Shown here: positions 8,507-16,901 of the stretch, piece after piece | Layout: the number at the start of each line of letters is the position of its first letter | How positions within the stretch are numbered: the stretch's first letter is position 1 | From: Martinezella tropici | GTDB taxonomy: Bacteria > Pseudomonadota > Alphaproteobacteria > Rhizobiales > Rhizobiaceae | Length of the DNA: 64,000 nt | Reading direction: 5' to 3' | NCBI RefSeq assembly: GCF_003287875.1 | Contig: NZ_QMKK01000052.1 | Span: forward strand, 1-64,000 | The notes under the pieces: generated by a model | The model's database searches: none | Told to the model about the DNA's origin: nothing | The model's input: the letters and a program-made list of their open reading frames with translations, nothing else | Made by a program: the position numbers and the translations under genes

Positions 8507-9814
8507 ATGGCGCGCAAACAGCATCGTCATCACCTCGCGCTCACGCTCACCCTCGGCATATTGATGCCGGGGGCCGCGAGCGCCGAGGGACAGGACAACC
8601 TGCCGCTATACAAGATGCTGCGCTCGCTTGAATTCGTCCAGGATTCAGTCGCGGCGGGCGACAGCTCCGCCGGAGAGATGCAGCGCTTCCTGCTTGCCAC
8701 CATCGATGAACGCTTGCGCAATGCCGATAAATCCGTGTTCGAGGACAACCGTAACGTCGATGCGGCGCTGATCTATGCCATGAGCGGCGGCAATCCCGAA
8801 ACGCTCGAATATCTGATGTCGCGCGACCTCAACGGCAATTTCGACAATCGTGTCGCGGACGTGCTTAGAAAATATCTGAACGGCAAGGGGCTGCTGGTCG
8901 TCAATACGCTTGCCGACATCGCGAGGGAATATCGCGACAAGCCGATCGGTCCTTATCTCTCGCTCGTTGCCGGCAATGTCATGTCCGGCAAGAACGGCAA
9001 GGCGGCCCTGCAGCTTTACGATTGGGCACGCGTGATGGCGCCTGGTACGATCGTCGAGGAATCGGCGCTGCGGCGCTCTCTGGCCTTGTGCGCCGATGCG
9101 GGAATGGTGCCGGCCGGGCTTGATTATGCGCGGCGCTATACGAGGCGCTTTCTGCATTCGCCTTATGCCAGCCAGTTTGCCGACCTTTTCGTGCAGCTGG
9201 TGGTGGATCACGATTCCGACGTCAAGCAGCAGGACATCATCGACATCCTGTCCTTCATGGACCCTCCCAGGCAAAGGGAGATCTATCTGCGCATGGCGCG
9301 CCGGGCGGCGATCGCAGGCAAGGCCGATCTTGCCGCACTGGCGGCCAGCCGCGCCCAGGCGATCTCCGCCACCGACGGCGGTGACGCCTTCGGCGCGCTG
9401 GCCAACTTCTATGGCGGTGTGGCGGGCATATCCACGCCGGAGCTGAAGTCGGCGATCAACGATCTCAATCAGATGCCGGCAGGCGAGCTGAACGCGCGCG
9501 ATCGTGCTCTGCGCGACGCCGCAAAGGCGGTTGCGCAGGAGATATTGCGCGCTCCCGATCCAGCAAGCCTCGGGCAAGCCAATGTTTCTAATCTGCCCAA
9601 TCAACAGAATACTGAACACGATGCTGCTGTGACGAAGCAATCGGGAGGTCAATCTCCCGGCACGGCGGGTGTTGAGCAGGGAGCCTCGGCGAACGCGGCT
9701 CCCGCCCCGGAGGGAGGGCGGCAGGAGGCCGGTTCTTCGTTCGACGCATTCGTCACGACGAGCCGTTCGAAGCTGAATGCCATCGACGGCCTGTTGAAGC
9801 AGGAAAGTCATTGA
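8507..9814 (+). CDS. motC: periplasmic motility protein MotC
   Basis: MotC is a periplasmic protein confined mainly to rhizobia that is needed for flagellar rotation and binds the MotB periplasmic domain. The 435-residue product has a signal peptide (basic 'MARKQHRHH', hydrophobic core, cleavage near 'AASA'). Its mature part is largely helical, with a Pro/Ala/Gln-rich stretch before the C-terminus. Its position between motB and fliK matches the Sinorhizobium meliloti mot operon. The assignment rests on this synteny plus export and size, since the sequence has no catalytic motif. Confidence 0.92.
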   Translation: MARKQHRHHLALTLTLGILMPGAASAEGQDNLPLYKMLRSLEFVQDSVAAGDSSAGEMQRFLLATIDERLRNADKSVFEDNRNVDAALIYAMSGGNPETLEYLMSRDLNGNFDNRVADVLRKYLNGKGLLVVNTLADIAREYRDKPIGPYLSLVAGNVMSGKNGKAALQLYDWARVMAPGTIVEESALRRSLALCADAGMVPAGLDYARRYTRRFLHSPYASQFADLFVQLVVDHDSDVKQQDIIDILSFMDPPRQREIYLRMARRAAIAGKADLAALAASRAQAISATDGGDAFGALANFYGGVAGISTPELKSAINDLNQMPAGELNARDRALRDAAKAVAQEILRAPDPASLGQANVSNLPNQQNTEHDAAVTKQSGGQSPGTAGVEQGASANAAPAPEGGRQEAGSSFDAFVTTSRSKLNAIDGLLKQESH

Positions 9815-9816
9815 TC

Positions 9817-11406
9817 ATGAACGACATCGGTGTCTCCAGCGCCTCATCGGGGGCGGATATTCTTGCTGCCGCCAAAGGCAACCGCTCCACGAAGCAGGAT
9901 GACGGCAAGGGCTTTATCGATGCGCTGACCAGTTCGCTCGGCAACGGACGCAAATCTTCCGGCCCGAATGCTGGAGCGGATGCGGCGGCAAACGCAGACA
10001 CGACAGCCGCCAACGATGCGGATGCCGTAAAGGCAGCAAGCGATCCCGGCTCGCTGGCCCTTTCCATCGATGAAGGCGCTAGTGCCGGAGCTGGAATGAT
10101 CGATACCTCCGGAGCCAATCTCGCCAACCTCGCCGGCCTTACCAAGGGGGCAAAGCCATCCCAGGGTGCCGGCGCAGCTGCGCTCTCGAAATCGCTGATC
10201 GAACTGCAGAACGCGGTACCGGCGACGGAAGACGACACGGTTCCCGTGGAAGGCGATCAGACGGCGGCAGTCCCGGACCCGGCGACGCCGGCTGTCGGCA
10301 CGAGCGATGTGCCGGCGCAACCGACCACGCTCGATCAGCTTGCAGAGCTCGCACAGCAATTGGCCGATCTCACGACGACCAACGGTCAAGCCACGCCAGT
10401 GAAGGGCGATGGCAAAGCACCCGCCGTGAAAAACGGGAAGGACGCGCAGTCGACGGATGATGGTAAGTCTACGCCGACGCAGGCGAGCCAACCCGCCAAT
10501 ACGATTTCGGATGCCTTGTCACTGCTGAATGTCCCGCAGCCCGTCGTCGCTGCACAGGCCGGCACAGCGCAGGCGACCAAGACGACCGACGATGCGAAGG
10601 TCCAGGGAATCCCGCTCGCCAAGGCGGCTGTCGCGGATGATGCATCGGATGCGGCGGTGACGCTGCCGGATGACGGCCAGGGGTCGGATGCCGCACAGAC
10701 CTTCCGCCTGTCGCGGTCGGACGGTCGCGGCAGCGCGCTCGACCTGTCGATCAGCAAGAGCGGAGATGAGGCGGCAGACGTCAAGGTGGCGGCTTCCTCG
10801 GGCGGCGATACCCCGACGATCACAGTCCTGGATGCCCGCCGCTATCTGGGGCTTGCCACCAATACCAACTCGTCGCTCGTCGCAGGGGCGTTGGCGGGCG
10901 ATCGTGAATGGTCGGCCGCGATGCAGCCGGGTTCGGCGCTTTCCAACGCCGCAAATCAGTCGAGCACGGGCAAGGTCGTCAACACGCTCAAGATCCAGCT
11001 GCGTCCCGACAACCTCGGCGACGTCACGGCCACTATGCGGCTTTCCGGAGATCAGCTGAGCGTCGACCTGAAAGTGCAGACGGGCGAGGCCTACAGGCAG
11101 CTCCATGCCGATCAGAGCCGCATGGTCGATGCGCTGCGCGCCCAGGGCTACCAGGTGGACAACATTACCGTAACCCTGGCCTCCAATGCGGATCAGCAGC
11201 CAGACAGCGGCCGCAATTCCGGGTCGAACCAGCAACAGTCCCTGTTGAACCAGGGACAAGGGGGCGACGCGCGTCCCAGGGGCCAGAACTATTCGGGACA
11301 GCAGGCAGATGGAAACAATGGCAATCGCAGTTCGGGTGAGCGCGGTGTTGAAGACGGCGCTGCTGGTGGCGTTCAGCGCTCTCGTTCCGGCGCCGTTTAC
11401 CTCTGA
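9817..11406 (+). CDS. fliK: flagellar hook-length control protein FliK (formerly MotD)
   Basis: FliK is a secreted ruler that sets hook length and switches the export apparatus to filament-type substrates. The 529-residue product is mostly low-complexity Ala/Asp/Thr/Gln sequence. Its compact C-terminal domain at about 385-460 holds 'LKIQLRPDNLGDVTATMRLS' and 'LRAQGYQVDNITVTL', which match the FliK C-terminal hook domain. The ATG at 9817 is preferred to the overlapping TTG at 9811, because AGGAAAG ends about 9 nt before the ATG. The 3' end overlaps the next gene by 98 bp in another frame. The S. meliloti gene in this place was first called motD. Confidence 0.93.
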   Translation: MNDIGVSSASSGADILAAAKGNRSTKQDDGKGFIDALTSSLGNGRKSSGPNAGADAAANADTTAANDADAVKAASDPGSLALSIDEGASAGAGMIDTSGANLANLAGLTKGAKPSQGAGAAALSKSLIELQNAVPATEDDTVPVEGDQTAAVPDPATPAVGTSDVPAQPTTLDQLAELAQQLADLTTTNGQATPVKGDGKAPAVKNGKDAQSTDDGKSTPTQASQPANTISDALSLLNVPQPVVAAQAGTAQATKTTDDAKVQGIPLAKAAVADDASDAAVTLPDDGQGSDAAQTFRLSRSDGRGSALDLSISKSGDEAADVKVAASSGGDTPTITVLDARRYLGLATNTNSSLVAGALAGDREWSAAMQPGSALSNAANQSSTGKVVNTLKIQLRPDNLGDVTATMRLSGDQLSVDLKVQTGEAYRQLHADQSRMVDALRAQGYQVDNITVTLASNADQQPDSGRNSGSNQQQSLLNQGQGGDARPRGQNYSGQQADGNNGNRSSGERGVEDGAAGGVQRSRSGAVYL

Positions 11407-11941
11407 AGCCTATGCGTCGGGAAATCCGGCGCCGCCGGATAATGGTGCGGCCGGCCTCTGCGAGCGCGAAATCCAGTCTGCTGCCGCGAAATATGGAATA
11501 CCCGAAGGGATTCTCTATTCGGTCGGCTTGACGGAGACGGGGCGCAAGGGATCGCTCTACCCCTACGCCCTCAATGTCGAGGGGCGGCCGATCTTCCCGC
11601 CGTCGGAGGGGGCTGCCTTGCAGGTCTTCGCCGCGGCAAGGCAGAGCGGTGCAAAGCTTATCGACGTTGGCTGCATGCAGATCAACCAGTATTTTCACGG
11701 CGAAAACTTTACCTCGGTCGACGCAATGTTCGATCCGCGCAGTAACGTCGAGTATGCCGCGAAGTTTCTCCGCAATCTGCATGACAGGCATGAGACCTGG
11801 ACGATGGCGGTAGCTAGATACCATGCCGGCCCGAACAATGACCCCGCCCAAAAGGTCTATGTATGCCGTGTGATCGCCAATCTGGTCGCCACCGGCTACG
11901 GCAAATGGACACCGAACGCAGCGACCTTCTGTCAGAACTAG
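11309..11941 (+). CDS. secreted lytic transglycosylase-like protein of the mot operon
   Basis: The 210-residue protein has a signal peptide, with its hydrophobic core at about 12-25 and probable cleavage near 'AYA'. A lysozyme-like (SLT) domain follows: 'GIPEGILYSVGLTETG' contains the candidate catalytic Glu, and 'GCMQIN' and 'AVARYHAGPNN' match the fold's later motifs. Four Cys remain in the mature protein. It could open peptidoglycan for the rod or motor. Sinorhizobium meliloti has a periplasmic MotC chaperone, MotE, in its mot operon, and this gene may be its equivalent. I could not decide between the two from sequence alone. ATGs at 11309 and 11318 are both possible. The signal peptide is encoded entirely within the 3' end of fliK. 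Confidence 0.82.
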   Translation: METMAIAVRVSAVLKTALLVAFSALVPAPFTSEAYASGNPAPPDNGAAGLCEREIQSAAAKYGIPEGILYSVGLTETGRKGSLYPYALNVEGRPIFPPSEGAALQVFAAARQSGAKLIDVGCMQINQYFHGENFTSVDAMFDPRSNVEYAAKFLRNLHDRHETWTMAVARYHAGPNNDPAQKVYVCRVIANLVATGYGKWTPNAATFCQN

Positions 11942-12060
11942 ACAACCTATAGGTTGTGTCGACCTTCCGGTTAGTCGGCGCTAACCCAACCGAAGTGGTT
12001 GACTGCCGTCGATTTGCCCAAAATGGGCTTGTTGATAATACGCTAACTAACAAGTTTTTT
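11942..12060. promoter_or_regulatory. rem upstream region with palindromes
   Basis: The 280-bp gap before rem is AT-rich and carries several inverted repeats. A perfect 16-bp palindrome, ACAACCTATAGGTTGT, lies at 11942-11957. GGTTAG/CTAACC arms lie at 11969-11974 and 11981-11986, and GCCC/GGGC arms at 12016-12028. CTTGTT/AACAAG arms (12028-12033, 12049-12054) are followed by six T's, which could terminate the mot operon. In S. meliloti rem is activated by VisNR; whether these repeats are such sites is unknown. No -35/-10 pair is convincing. Confidence 0.4.
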
Positions 12061-12221
12061 CTCGGTGTAAAATGCAATGCACCTACTACATCTAGTGCAA
12101 ATCGCACCTCCAAAGTTAATCAATTATTAATTTCCGTCACTCATTTCCGACAGTTGTTCGTGATTCGCCCGATTCGTACCCATAGTTCATCGAAACACCA
12201 CACTGATTCGGAGGCGGACGA

Positions 12222-12893
12222 ATGATCGTAGTGGTTGATGAGCGAGAGCTCGTTAAGGACGGATATACATCACTGTTTGGACGCGAGGGCATCCCTTCCA
12301 CGGGGTTTGATCCACGCGAATTCGGCGAATGGGTAACGACGGCGGCAGAGGGCGACATTGCTGCTGTTGAGGCTTTTCTGATCGGGCAGGGCCAGCACGT
12401 GCTGGAGCTTCCCAGGGCGATCCGTGATCGGACGGCGGCGCCTGTGATCGCAGTCAGCGACCAGCCCTCGCTGGAGGCCACCCTTGCACTCTTCGATTGC
12501 GGCGTCGACGATGTCGTGCGCAAGCCGGTGCATCCACGCGAGATTCTGGCCCGCGCCGCGGCGATCCGCCGTAGGCTGAAGGCGATCAACAACTATACCG
12601 ATATCGGTCCGATTCGCGTCTTCGCGGACGGCCGTGATCCGGAAATCAACGGTTCCGTGTTCGCTTTGCCGCGCCGCGAGCGCCGCATTCTCGAATACCT
12701 GATCGCCAACCGCGGTCGCCGGGTGACGAAGACGCAGATCTTCAACGCCATCTACGGTATCTTCGACGAAGAGGTCGAGGAAAACGTGGTTGAAAGCCAC
12801 ATTTCGAAGCTGCGCAAGAAGCTGCGCAAGAAACTCGGCTTCGACCCTGTCGATTCCAAGCGCTTCCTAGGCTACTGCATCGACTGGAGCTGA
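12222..12893 (+). CDS. rem: Rem, OmpR-type transcriptional activator of motility genes
   Basis: Rem is an orphan response-regulator-like activator of class II/III flagellar genes in rhizobia, itself activated by VisNR. The 223-residue product starts 'MIVVVDERELVKDGYTSLF'. Its receiver-like N-terminal domain lacks an obvious phosphoacceptor Asp. A winged-helix DNA-binding domain follows at about 125-223 ('RRERRILEYLIANRGRRVTK', 'ENVVESHISKLRKKLRKKLG'). The length agrees with S. meliloti Rem. GGAGG lies about 8 nt before the ATG. A terminator follows at 12931. It lies between fliK and flgK as in related genomes, but flgE is missing next to it. Confidence 0.95.
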   Translation: MIVVVDERELVKDGYTSLFGREGIPSTGFDPREFGEWVTTAAEGDIAAVEAFLIGQGQHVLELPRAIRDRTAAPVIAVSDQPSLEATLALFDCGVDDVVRKPVHPREILARAAAIRRRLKAINNYTDIGPIRVFADGRDPEINGSVFALPRRERRILEYLIANRGRRVTKTQIFNAIYGIFDEEVEENVVESHISKLRKKLRKKLGFDPVDSKRFLGYCIDWS

Positions 12894-12930
12894 CGATCTC
12901 CGATCGGCATCCAGGATGCTAAACTCGCGA

Positions 12931-12970
12931 ATAGGCCCGGGAATCATCCGATTCTCGGGCCTATCCTTTT
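12931..12970 (+). terminator. rho-independent terminator after rem
   Basis: A 15-bp stem pairs 12931-12945 (ATAGGCCCGGGAATC) with 12950-12964, with one G-U type mismatch and a four-base loop, followed by CC and TTTT at 12967-12970. It ends 77 bp after the rem stop, so rem is probably transcribed apart from the downstream flgK operon. Confidence 0.85.
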
Positions 12971-13166
12971 GCATCGCGCCGGATCGTCATGACCGCGATA
13001 GGTTCGTCGTTCCTTACGATTTTCGCCCGCATCTACCGGCGATGAAGCTGCAATGCGGCGCTAGCGGATATGCTTTTCGCCATGATCGGCTTTTCGTCCT
13101 CTCAGACAGCTTCACGCAAGGCCCGCCACCTACTCTCAGTCGTATGAAGGATAACGAGGATTCCAG

Positions 13167-13496
13167 ATGAGGAATTTCGGCAGCATGAAGACCGCATTTG
13201 CGGAAGTGGACGCACGGGCAATTCGCCTGGGCGCTGCTTTTGACCGCGCAGCCGGTGCGATGTCGTCTCATCCTGCGGCCGTGGAAGGGATGGGCGTGCT
13301 GCATATTCCGGCCGCCGGTCCCGATCTCCGCAGCAACGGTGTTCGCGTGTCCCAATCTTCCCGCAGATGGCCGTTCGCGGTTGGCTCAGGCGGCCATCCA
13401 TACCGTGCCAACGACAATCGAGTGAACTTCGCCGGCCTTGCTCTGACAGGCTATTCCGACACTTCCGGCGCGCCATCGGCCATTCTGCGGCGCTAA
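13167..13496 (+). CDS. hypothetical protein upstream of flgK
   Basis: This 109-residue ORF resembles nothing I recognise. It is basic, lacks a signal peptide or membrane segment, and ends with 'GYSDTSGAPSAILRR'. AGGA about 7 nt before the ATG and the 24-bp distance to flgK favour a real gene in the same transcript. It lies in the interval where related rhizobia carry flgE, yet shows no FlgE motif and is far too short. The alternative is non-coding leader sequence. Confidence 0.5.
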   Translation: MRNFGSMKTAFAEVDARAIRLGAAFDRAAGAMSSHPAAVEGMGVLHIPAAGPDLRSNGVRVSQSSRRWPFAVGSGGHPYRANDNRVNFAGLALTGYSDTSGAPSAILRR

Positions 13497-13520
13497 AACG
13501 AACAGGGTATCGAGTCAGTC

Positions 13521-15011
13521 ATGTCGCTCACAACAGCTCTCAATAACGCGCAGGCAATATTCAACAATACCGGCACGCAGAGCAGTGTCGTATCGAACAA
13601 TATCGCTAACGACAGCAACACGAATTATTCGCGTCGCCAAGCGGTGGTGACCACGGACATGGCTGGCGCCCAGGTTGTGAAGATCGACCGCAGCAGCGAG
13701 CCGGCGCTGCAGAAGGCCTATCTCAGCTCGTCGTCATCGGATTCGGCCCAGCAGCTGCTTTTGAACGCCTACAGCAATCTTCAGTCGGCTACGCTCGGCG
13801 GAAATGACAATGAAATCGCTCCGGCGACCCTTCTTTCGGCGTTCCAGAAGGCGATGCAGACCTATTCCGGTTCTCCGTCCAGCACCACGGCGGCGCAATC
13901 GGCGATCAACGCGGCCCAGAGCCTTGTCACGTCGCTGAACAATGCGACGACTGCGGTGCAGGCCGCACGAACCGATGCGGACAAGCAGATCAGCTCCGAC
14001 GTCAATTCACTGAACAGCCTGCTGAAGCAGTTCCAGGAAGCAAACGAGGCGGTGAAATCGGCGACGACGACCGCCGGACCGACGTCCAACGCCCTTGCCG
14101 ACGCTCTCGACCAGCGCGATTCGATCCTGAACCAGATCTCGAAGATTGTCGGCGTGACGACGGTGACGCGCGGCAACAACGATATGGCGCTCTACACCAC
14201 GAGCGGAACGACCCTGTTCGAAACCATTCCGCGCACGGTGACGTTTCAGCCGACAAATACCTATACGGCCGGCACGGTCGGCAACAATGTCTATATCGAT
14301 GGCGTTGCGCTGACTCCAGGCCAGAGTGCGAGCACCACCGCGCAGGGCAGCCTCCAGGCGGCGCTGCAGGTCCGGGACGATGTTGCGCCGACCTATCAAA
14401 AGCAGCTCGATGAGATTGCGCGCGGTCTGGTGACGACGTTCGCCGAAACGAATAGCAATCCCGCAAAGCCGACCCTGCCCGGCCTTTTCACCTGGAGCGG
14501 CGGCACCGTTCCGACGGGTACTACCGCGGTCACAGGCCTGGCCGGCTCGATAGCCGTTAATCCGAAGTTAATCACGTCTCAAGGTGGCGATCCGACATTG
14601 CTGCGTGATGGTGGTATTAACAACAATGCCGCGACCGGCGAGACGGGTTATACGAAGAATACCAGCGGTGGCAGCGGTTATTCCACCCAGCTGGATGCCT
14701 TTATCACTGCGATGAATACGAAGATGGATTTCGATGCCACGGCCGGCTCCGATACCCGGGCCAGCCTCATGGATTATGCATCGAGTTCCATCGGCTGGCT
14801 CGAAGGACAGCGCAGCACGGCAACGACCGCGGCTGAAAACACATCCGCGGCACTATCGCGCTCTTCTGGCGCTTATTCGAATGCGACCGGCGTCAATCTC
14901 GACGAAGAACTGACGCTGATGATGGATATCGAGCAGTCCTACAAGGCTGGAACGAAGATATTGAACGCCGTCAATGAGATGCTTCAATCGGTACTGGATA
15001 TTGCGAGCTAA
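13521..15011 (+). CDS. flgK: flagellar hook-associated protein FlgK (HAP1)
   Basis: FlgK is the first junction protein between hook and filament, exported by the flagellar type III apparatus. The 496-residue product carries the N-terminal rod-type motif 'SSVVSNNIANDSNTNYSRRQ'. It ends with the conserved helix 'DEELTLMMDIEQSYKAGTKI', where most FlgK have a 'QQAY' motif, followed by 'ILNAVNEMLQSVLDIAS'. The length is typical for rhizobia. flgL follows after only 3 bp. It heads the run of late and export genes that extends to 22742. Confidence 0.95.
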   Translation: MSLTTALNNAQAIFNNTGTQSSVVSNNIANDSNTNYSRRQAVVTTDMAGAQVVKIDRSSEPALQKAYLSSSSSDSAQQLLLNAYSNLQSATLGGNDNEIAPATLLSAFQKAMQTYSGSPSSTTAAQSAINAAQSLVTSLNNATTAVQAARTDADKQISSDVNSLNSLLKQFQEANEAVKSATTTAGPTSNALADALDQRDSILNQISKIVGVTTVTRGNNDMALYTTSGTTLFETIPRTVTFQPTNTYTAGTVGNNVYIDGVALTPGQSASTTAQGSLQAALQVRDDVAPTYQKQLDEIARGLVTTFAETNSNPAKPTLPGLFTWSGGTVPTGTTAVTGLAGSIAVNPKLITSQGGDPTLLRDGGINNNAATGETGYTKNTSGGSGYSTQLDAFITAMNTKMDFDATAGSDTRASLMDYASSSIGWLEGQRSTATTAAENTSAALSRSSGAYSNATGVNLDEELTLMMDIEQSYKAGTKILNAVNEMLQSVLDIAS

Positions 15012-15014
15012 GCC

Positions 15015-16067
15015 ATGAAACTTTCTTTCATTTCGAGCACGGCCATTCAAAATGCCATGCGTCAGACAATCCGTCAGACGCAAAATGAGATGACGAGTGC
15101 TTCCACGGAAGCAACCACCGGGGTTTATGCCGACATCGGGGTTTCGCTGGGCAGCAGCACATCGCTCAGCGTGAACCTGACACGGGAAGTGTCGCGTATC
15201 GATTCCATTCTCAGCAGCAATTCCATTGCAAATCAGCGTATGACCTCATCCCAGACCGCGTTGAGCGATATGGGCAGCCAGGCGCAGAAGCTGATGGATC
15301 AGCTGGTGGCCCTGCGCGGCAATACGGATGGAAGCAGTGTGGCGCTGACGCAGTCGACTGCGACTTCCGCCCTTTCGAGCGTTATCGCTTCCGCCAATAC
15401 CATGGTCAACGGCGAATATCTTTTCGCCGGCACCAATACCGATGTTCAACCGATGACGGATAAGTCGGCCGCGACGAATACCGCAATCCAGACCGCGCTG
15501 ACGGCCTATATGGCCGCTCAGACCCCGCCCGTAACATCGACAAGCAATCTGACCGGCGCCCAGATGAAGGACTTCATCACCACCAAGGTCGAGCCGATGT
15601 TCACCTCCGACGCCAGCTGGGCAAGCTGGTCGAGCGCGTCCGACCAGAATATGACGAGCCGCATCAGCAATTCGGAAGTGGTGGAAACGTCGACGAATTC
15701 GAATTCCTCCGGCATTCGCTACCTGGCGCTTGCAACCAGCGTCACCAATGCACTGATGAGCACGACGCCGGCCCTGAGTTCGGATGCGCTGAATGCGGTG
15801 ACCGATCAGGCCATCAGCTACTCGCGCCAGGCGGTCGACGGATTGAACAGCCAGGCAAGCCAGCTCGGTCTGTCGCAGTCGCGCCTGTCGGATGCGAACA
15901 CGACGCTGAATGCCCAGAAGACCATTCTCAATACCAGCCTGGGCGATCTGACGGGGGTCGATCCCTATGAGGCTTCGACCAAGGTCAACAGCCTCGAGAC
16001 CCAGCTCGAGACCGCTTACACCATTGTTTCAAAGATCCAGCAGCTCAGTCTTGTAAATTACCTTTGA
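15015..16067 (+). CDS. flgL: flagellar hook-associated protein FlgL (HAP3)
   Basis: FlgL is the second hook-filament junction protein. The 350-residue product starts 'MKLSFISSTAIQNAMRQTIR' and has the flagellin-like N-terminal coil 'EMTSASTEATTGVYADIG'. Its C-terminal coil is 'NSLETQLETAYTIVSKIQQL', ending 'SLVNYL', where many FlgL end 'SLLDYL'. The start is 3 bp after flgK. A 37-bp gap separates it from flaF. The call rests on the paired terminal coils and its place next to flgK. Confidence 0.94.
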   Translation: MKLSFISSTAIQNAMRQTIRQTQNEMTSASTEATTGVYADIGVSLGSSTSLSVNLTREVSRIDSILSSNSIANQRMTSSQTALSDMGSQAQKLMDQLVALRGNTDGSSVALTQSTATSALSSVIASANTMVNGEYLFAGTNTDVQPMTDKSAATNTAIQTALTAYMAAQTPPVTSTSNLTGAQMKDFITTKVEPMFTSDASWASWSSASDQNMTSRISNSEVVETSTNSNSSGIRYLALATSVTNALMSTTPALSSDALNAVTDQAISYSRQAVDGLNSQASQLGLSQSRLSDANTTLNAQKTILNTSLGDLTGVDPYEASTKVNSLETQLETAYTIVSKIQQLSLVNYL

Positions 16068-16104
16068 TGATCAAAGGGAAGGAATGACCAGGAAGGATGC
16101 GTGA

Positions 16105-16452
16105 ATGTATCAGTTCTCATATGCGGAAGTCATGCAGGATGCGGTGGCCGACGCCAAGGAAAGAGAACGACAAGTTCTGGACCGGTCGATAGCTCTCCTC
16201 TCCGCGGCCCGTGATGCGGAGAAATACGGCCGCGAGGCGATCGAGGCGCTCTTCTATACGCGGCGCGTATGGGTGAGCTTCGTGGAGGACCTCAAAAGTC
16301 CGGAGAACCAGCTCAATGTCGAACTGCGTGCCAACCTCATCTCGATCGCCATCTGGATTTTGAAGGAGTGCGATCGAATCCAGCGGCGCCAGTCGAAAAA
16401 TTATCAAGGCATCATCGATGTCACCACCATCATCAGGGATGGACTTAAATGA
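16105..16452 (+). CDS. flaF: flagellar biosynthesis regulator FlaF
   Basis: FlaF is an alphaproteobacterial protein that favours flagellin synthesis and secretion and acts opposite to FlbT. The 115-residue product begins 'MYQFSYAEVMQDAVADAKER' and contains the family signature 'FYTRRVWVSFVEDLKSPEN' around residue 50. It then continues through 'LRANLISIAIWILKECDRI'. Length and sequence match the family. Its stop overlaps the start of flbT by 4 nt, the usual flaF-flbT arrangement. Confidence 0.95.
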   Translation: MYQFSYAEVMQDAVADAKERERQVLDRSIALLSAARDAEKYGREAIEALFYTRRVWVSFVEDLKSPENQLNVELRANLISIAIWILKECDRIQRRQSKNYQGIIDVTTIIRDGLK

Positions 16453-16901
16453 AAAGTACGCTTCGCATATCGCTCAAAGCCGGGGAAAAGATCTTTATCA
16501 ACGGGGCCGTCCTGCGCGTCGATCGCAAGGTCGCGCTGGAATTCCTGAATGATGTGACATTCCTGCTTGAGAACCACGTCCTCCAGCCTGAAGACGCGAC
16601 GACGCCCTTGCGTCAGCTCTATTTCATCGCGCAGATGATCCTCATCAATCCGGAGGGCAAGGATCAGTCGACGACGATGTTCCGCAAGTCGATCGTCATG
16701 CTGCTTTCGTGCTTCCACAACGAGGAGGTGCTGGCCGAGCTGAAGCGTATCGATGGCCTCGTCGCCACCGGCCGAGCTTTCGACGCGTTGAAGGCGATCC
16801 GCGGCCTCTACCCGATCGAGGACAATATTCTGAACAATCAGGAAATGCCGGCGGCGACGATCGAGCATATCCGTCGGGAGATCGCTCCATGGCAGCGGTA
16901 G
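16449..16901 (+). CDS. flbT: flagellin mRNA regulator FlbT
   Basis: In Caulobacter FlbT binds the 5' leader of flagellin mRNA and limits translation until the hook is finished; in other alphaproteobacteria its effect can be positive. The 150-residue product starts 'MKSTLRISLKAGEKIFINGA' and has 'NHVLQPEDATTPLRQLYFIA' near residue 42, typical of the family. It overlaps flaF upstream and flgD downstream (13 bp), so the three are probably co-translated. Confidence 0.95.
   Translation: MKSTLRISLKAGEKIFINGAVLRVDRKVALEFLNDVTFLLENHVLQPEDATTPLRQLYFIAQMILINPEGKDQSTTMFRKSIVMLLSCFHNEEVLAELKRIDGLVATGRAFDALKAIRGLYPIEDNILNNQEMPAATIEHIRREIAPWQR

Noticed and set aside
6917..8533. Minus-strand ORF of 538 codons over motB
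   Set aside because: A shadow of motB; Leu/Arg-rich with no motif.
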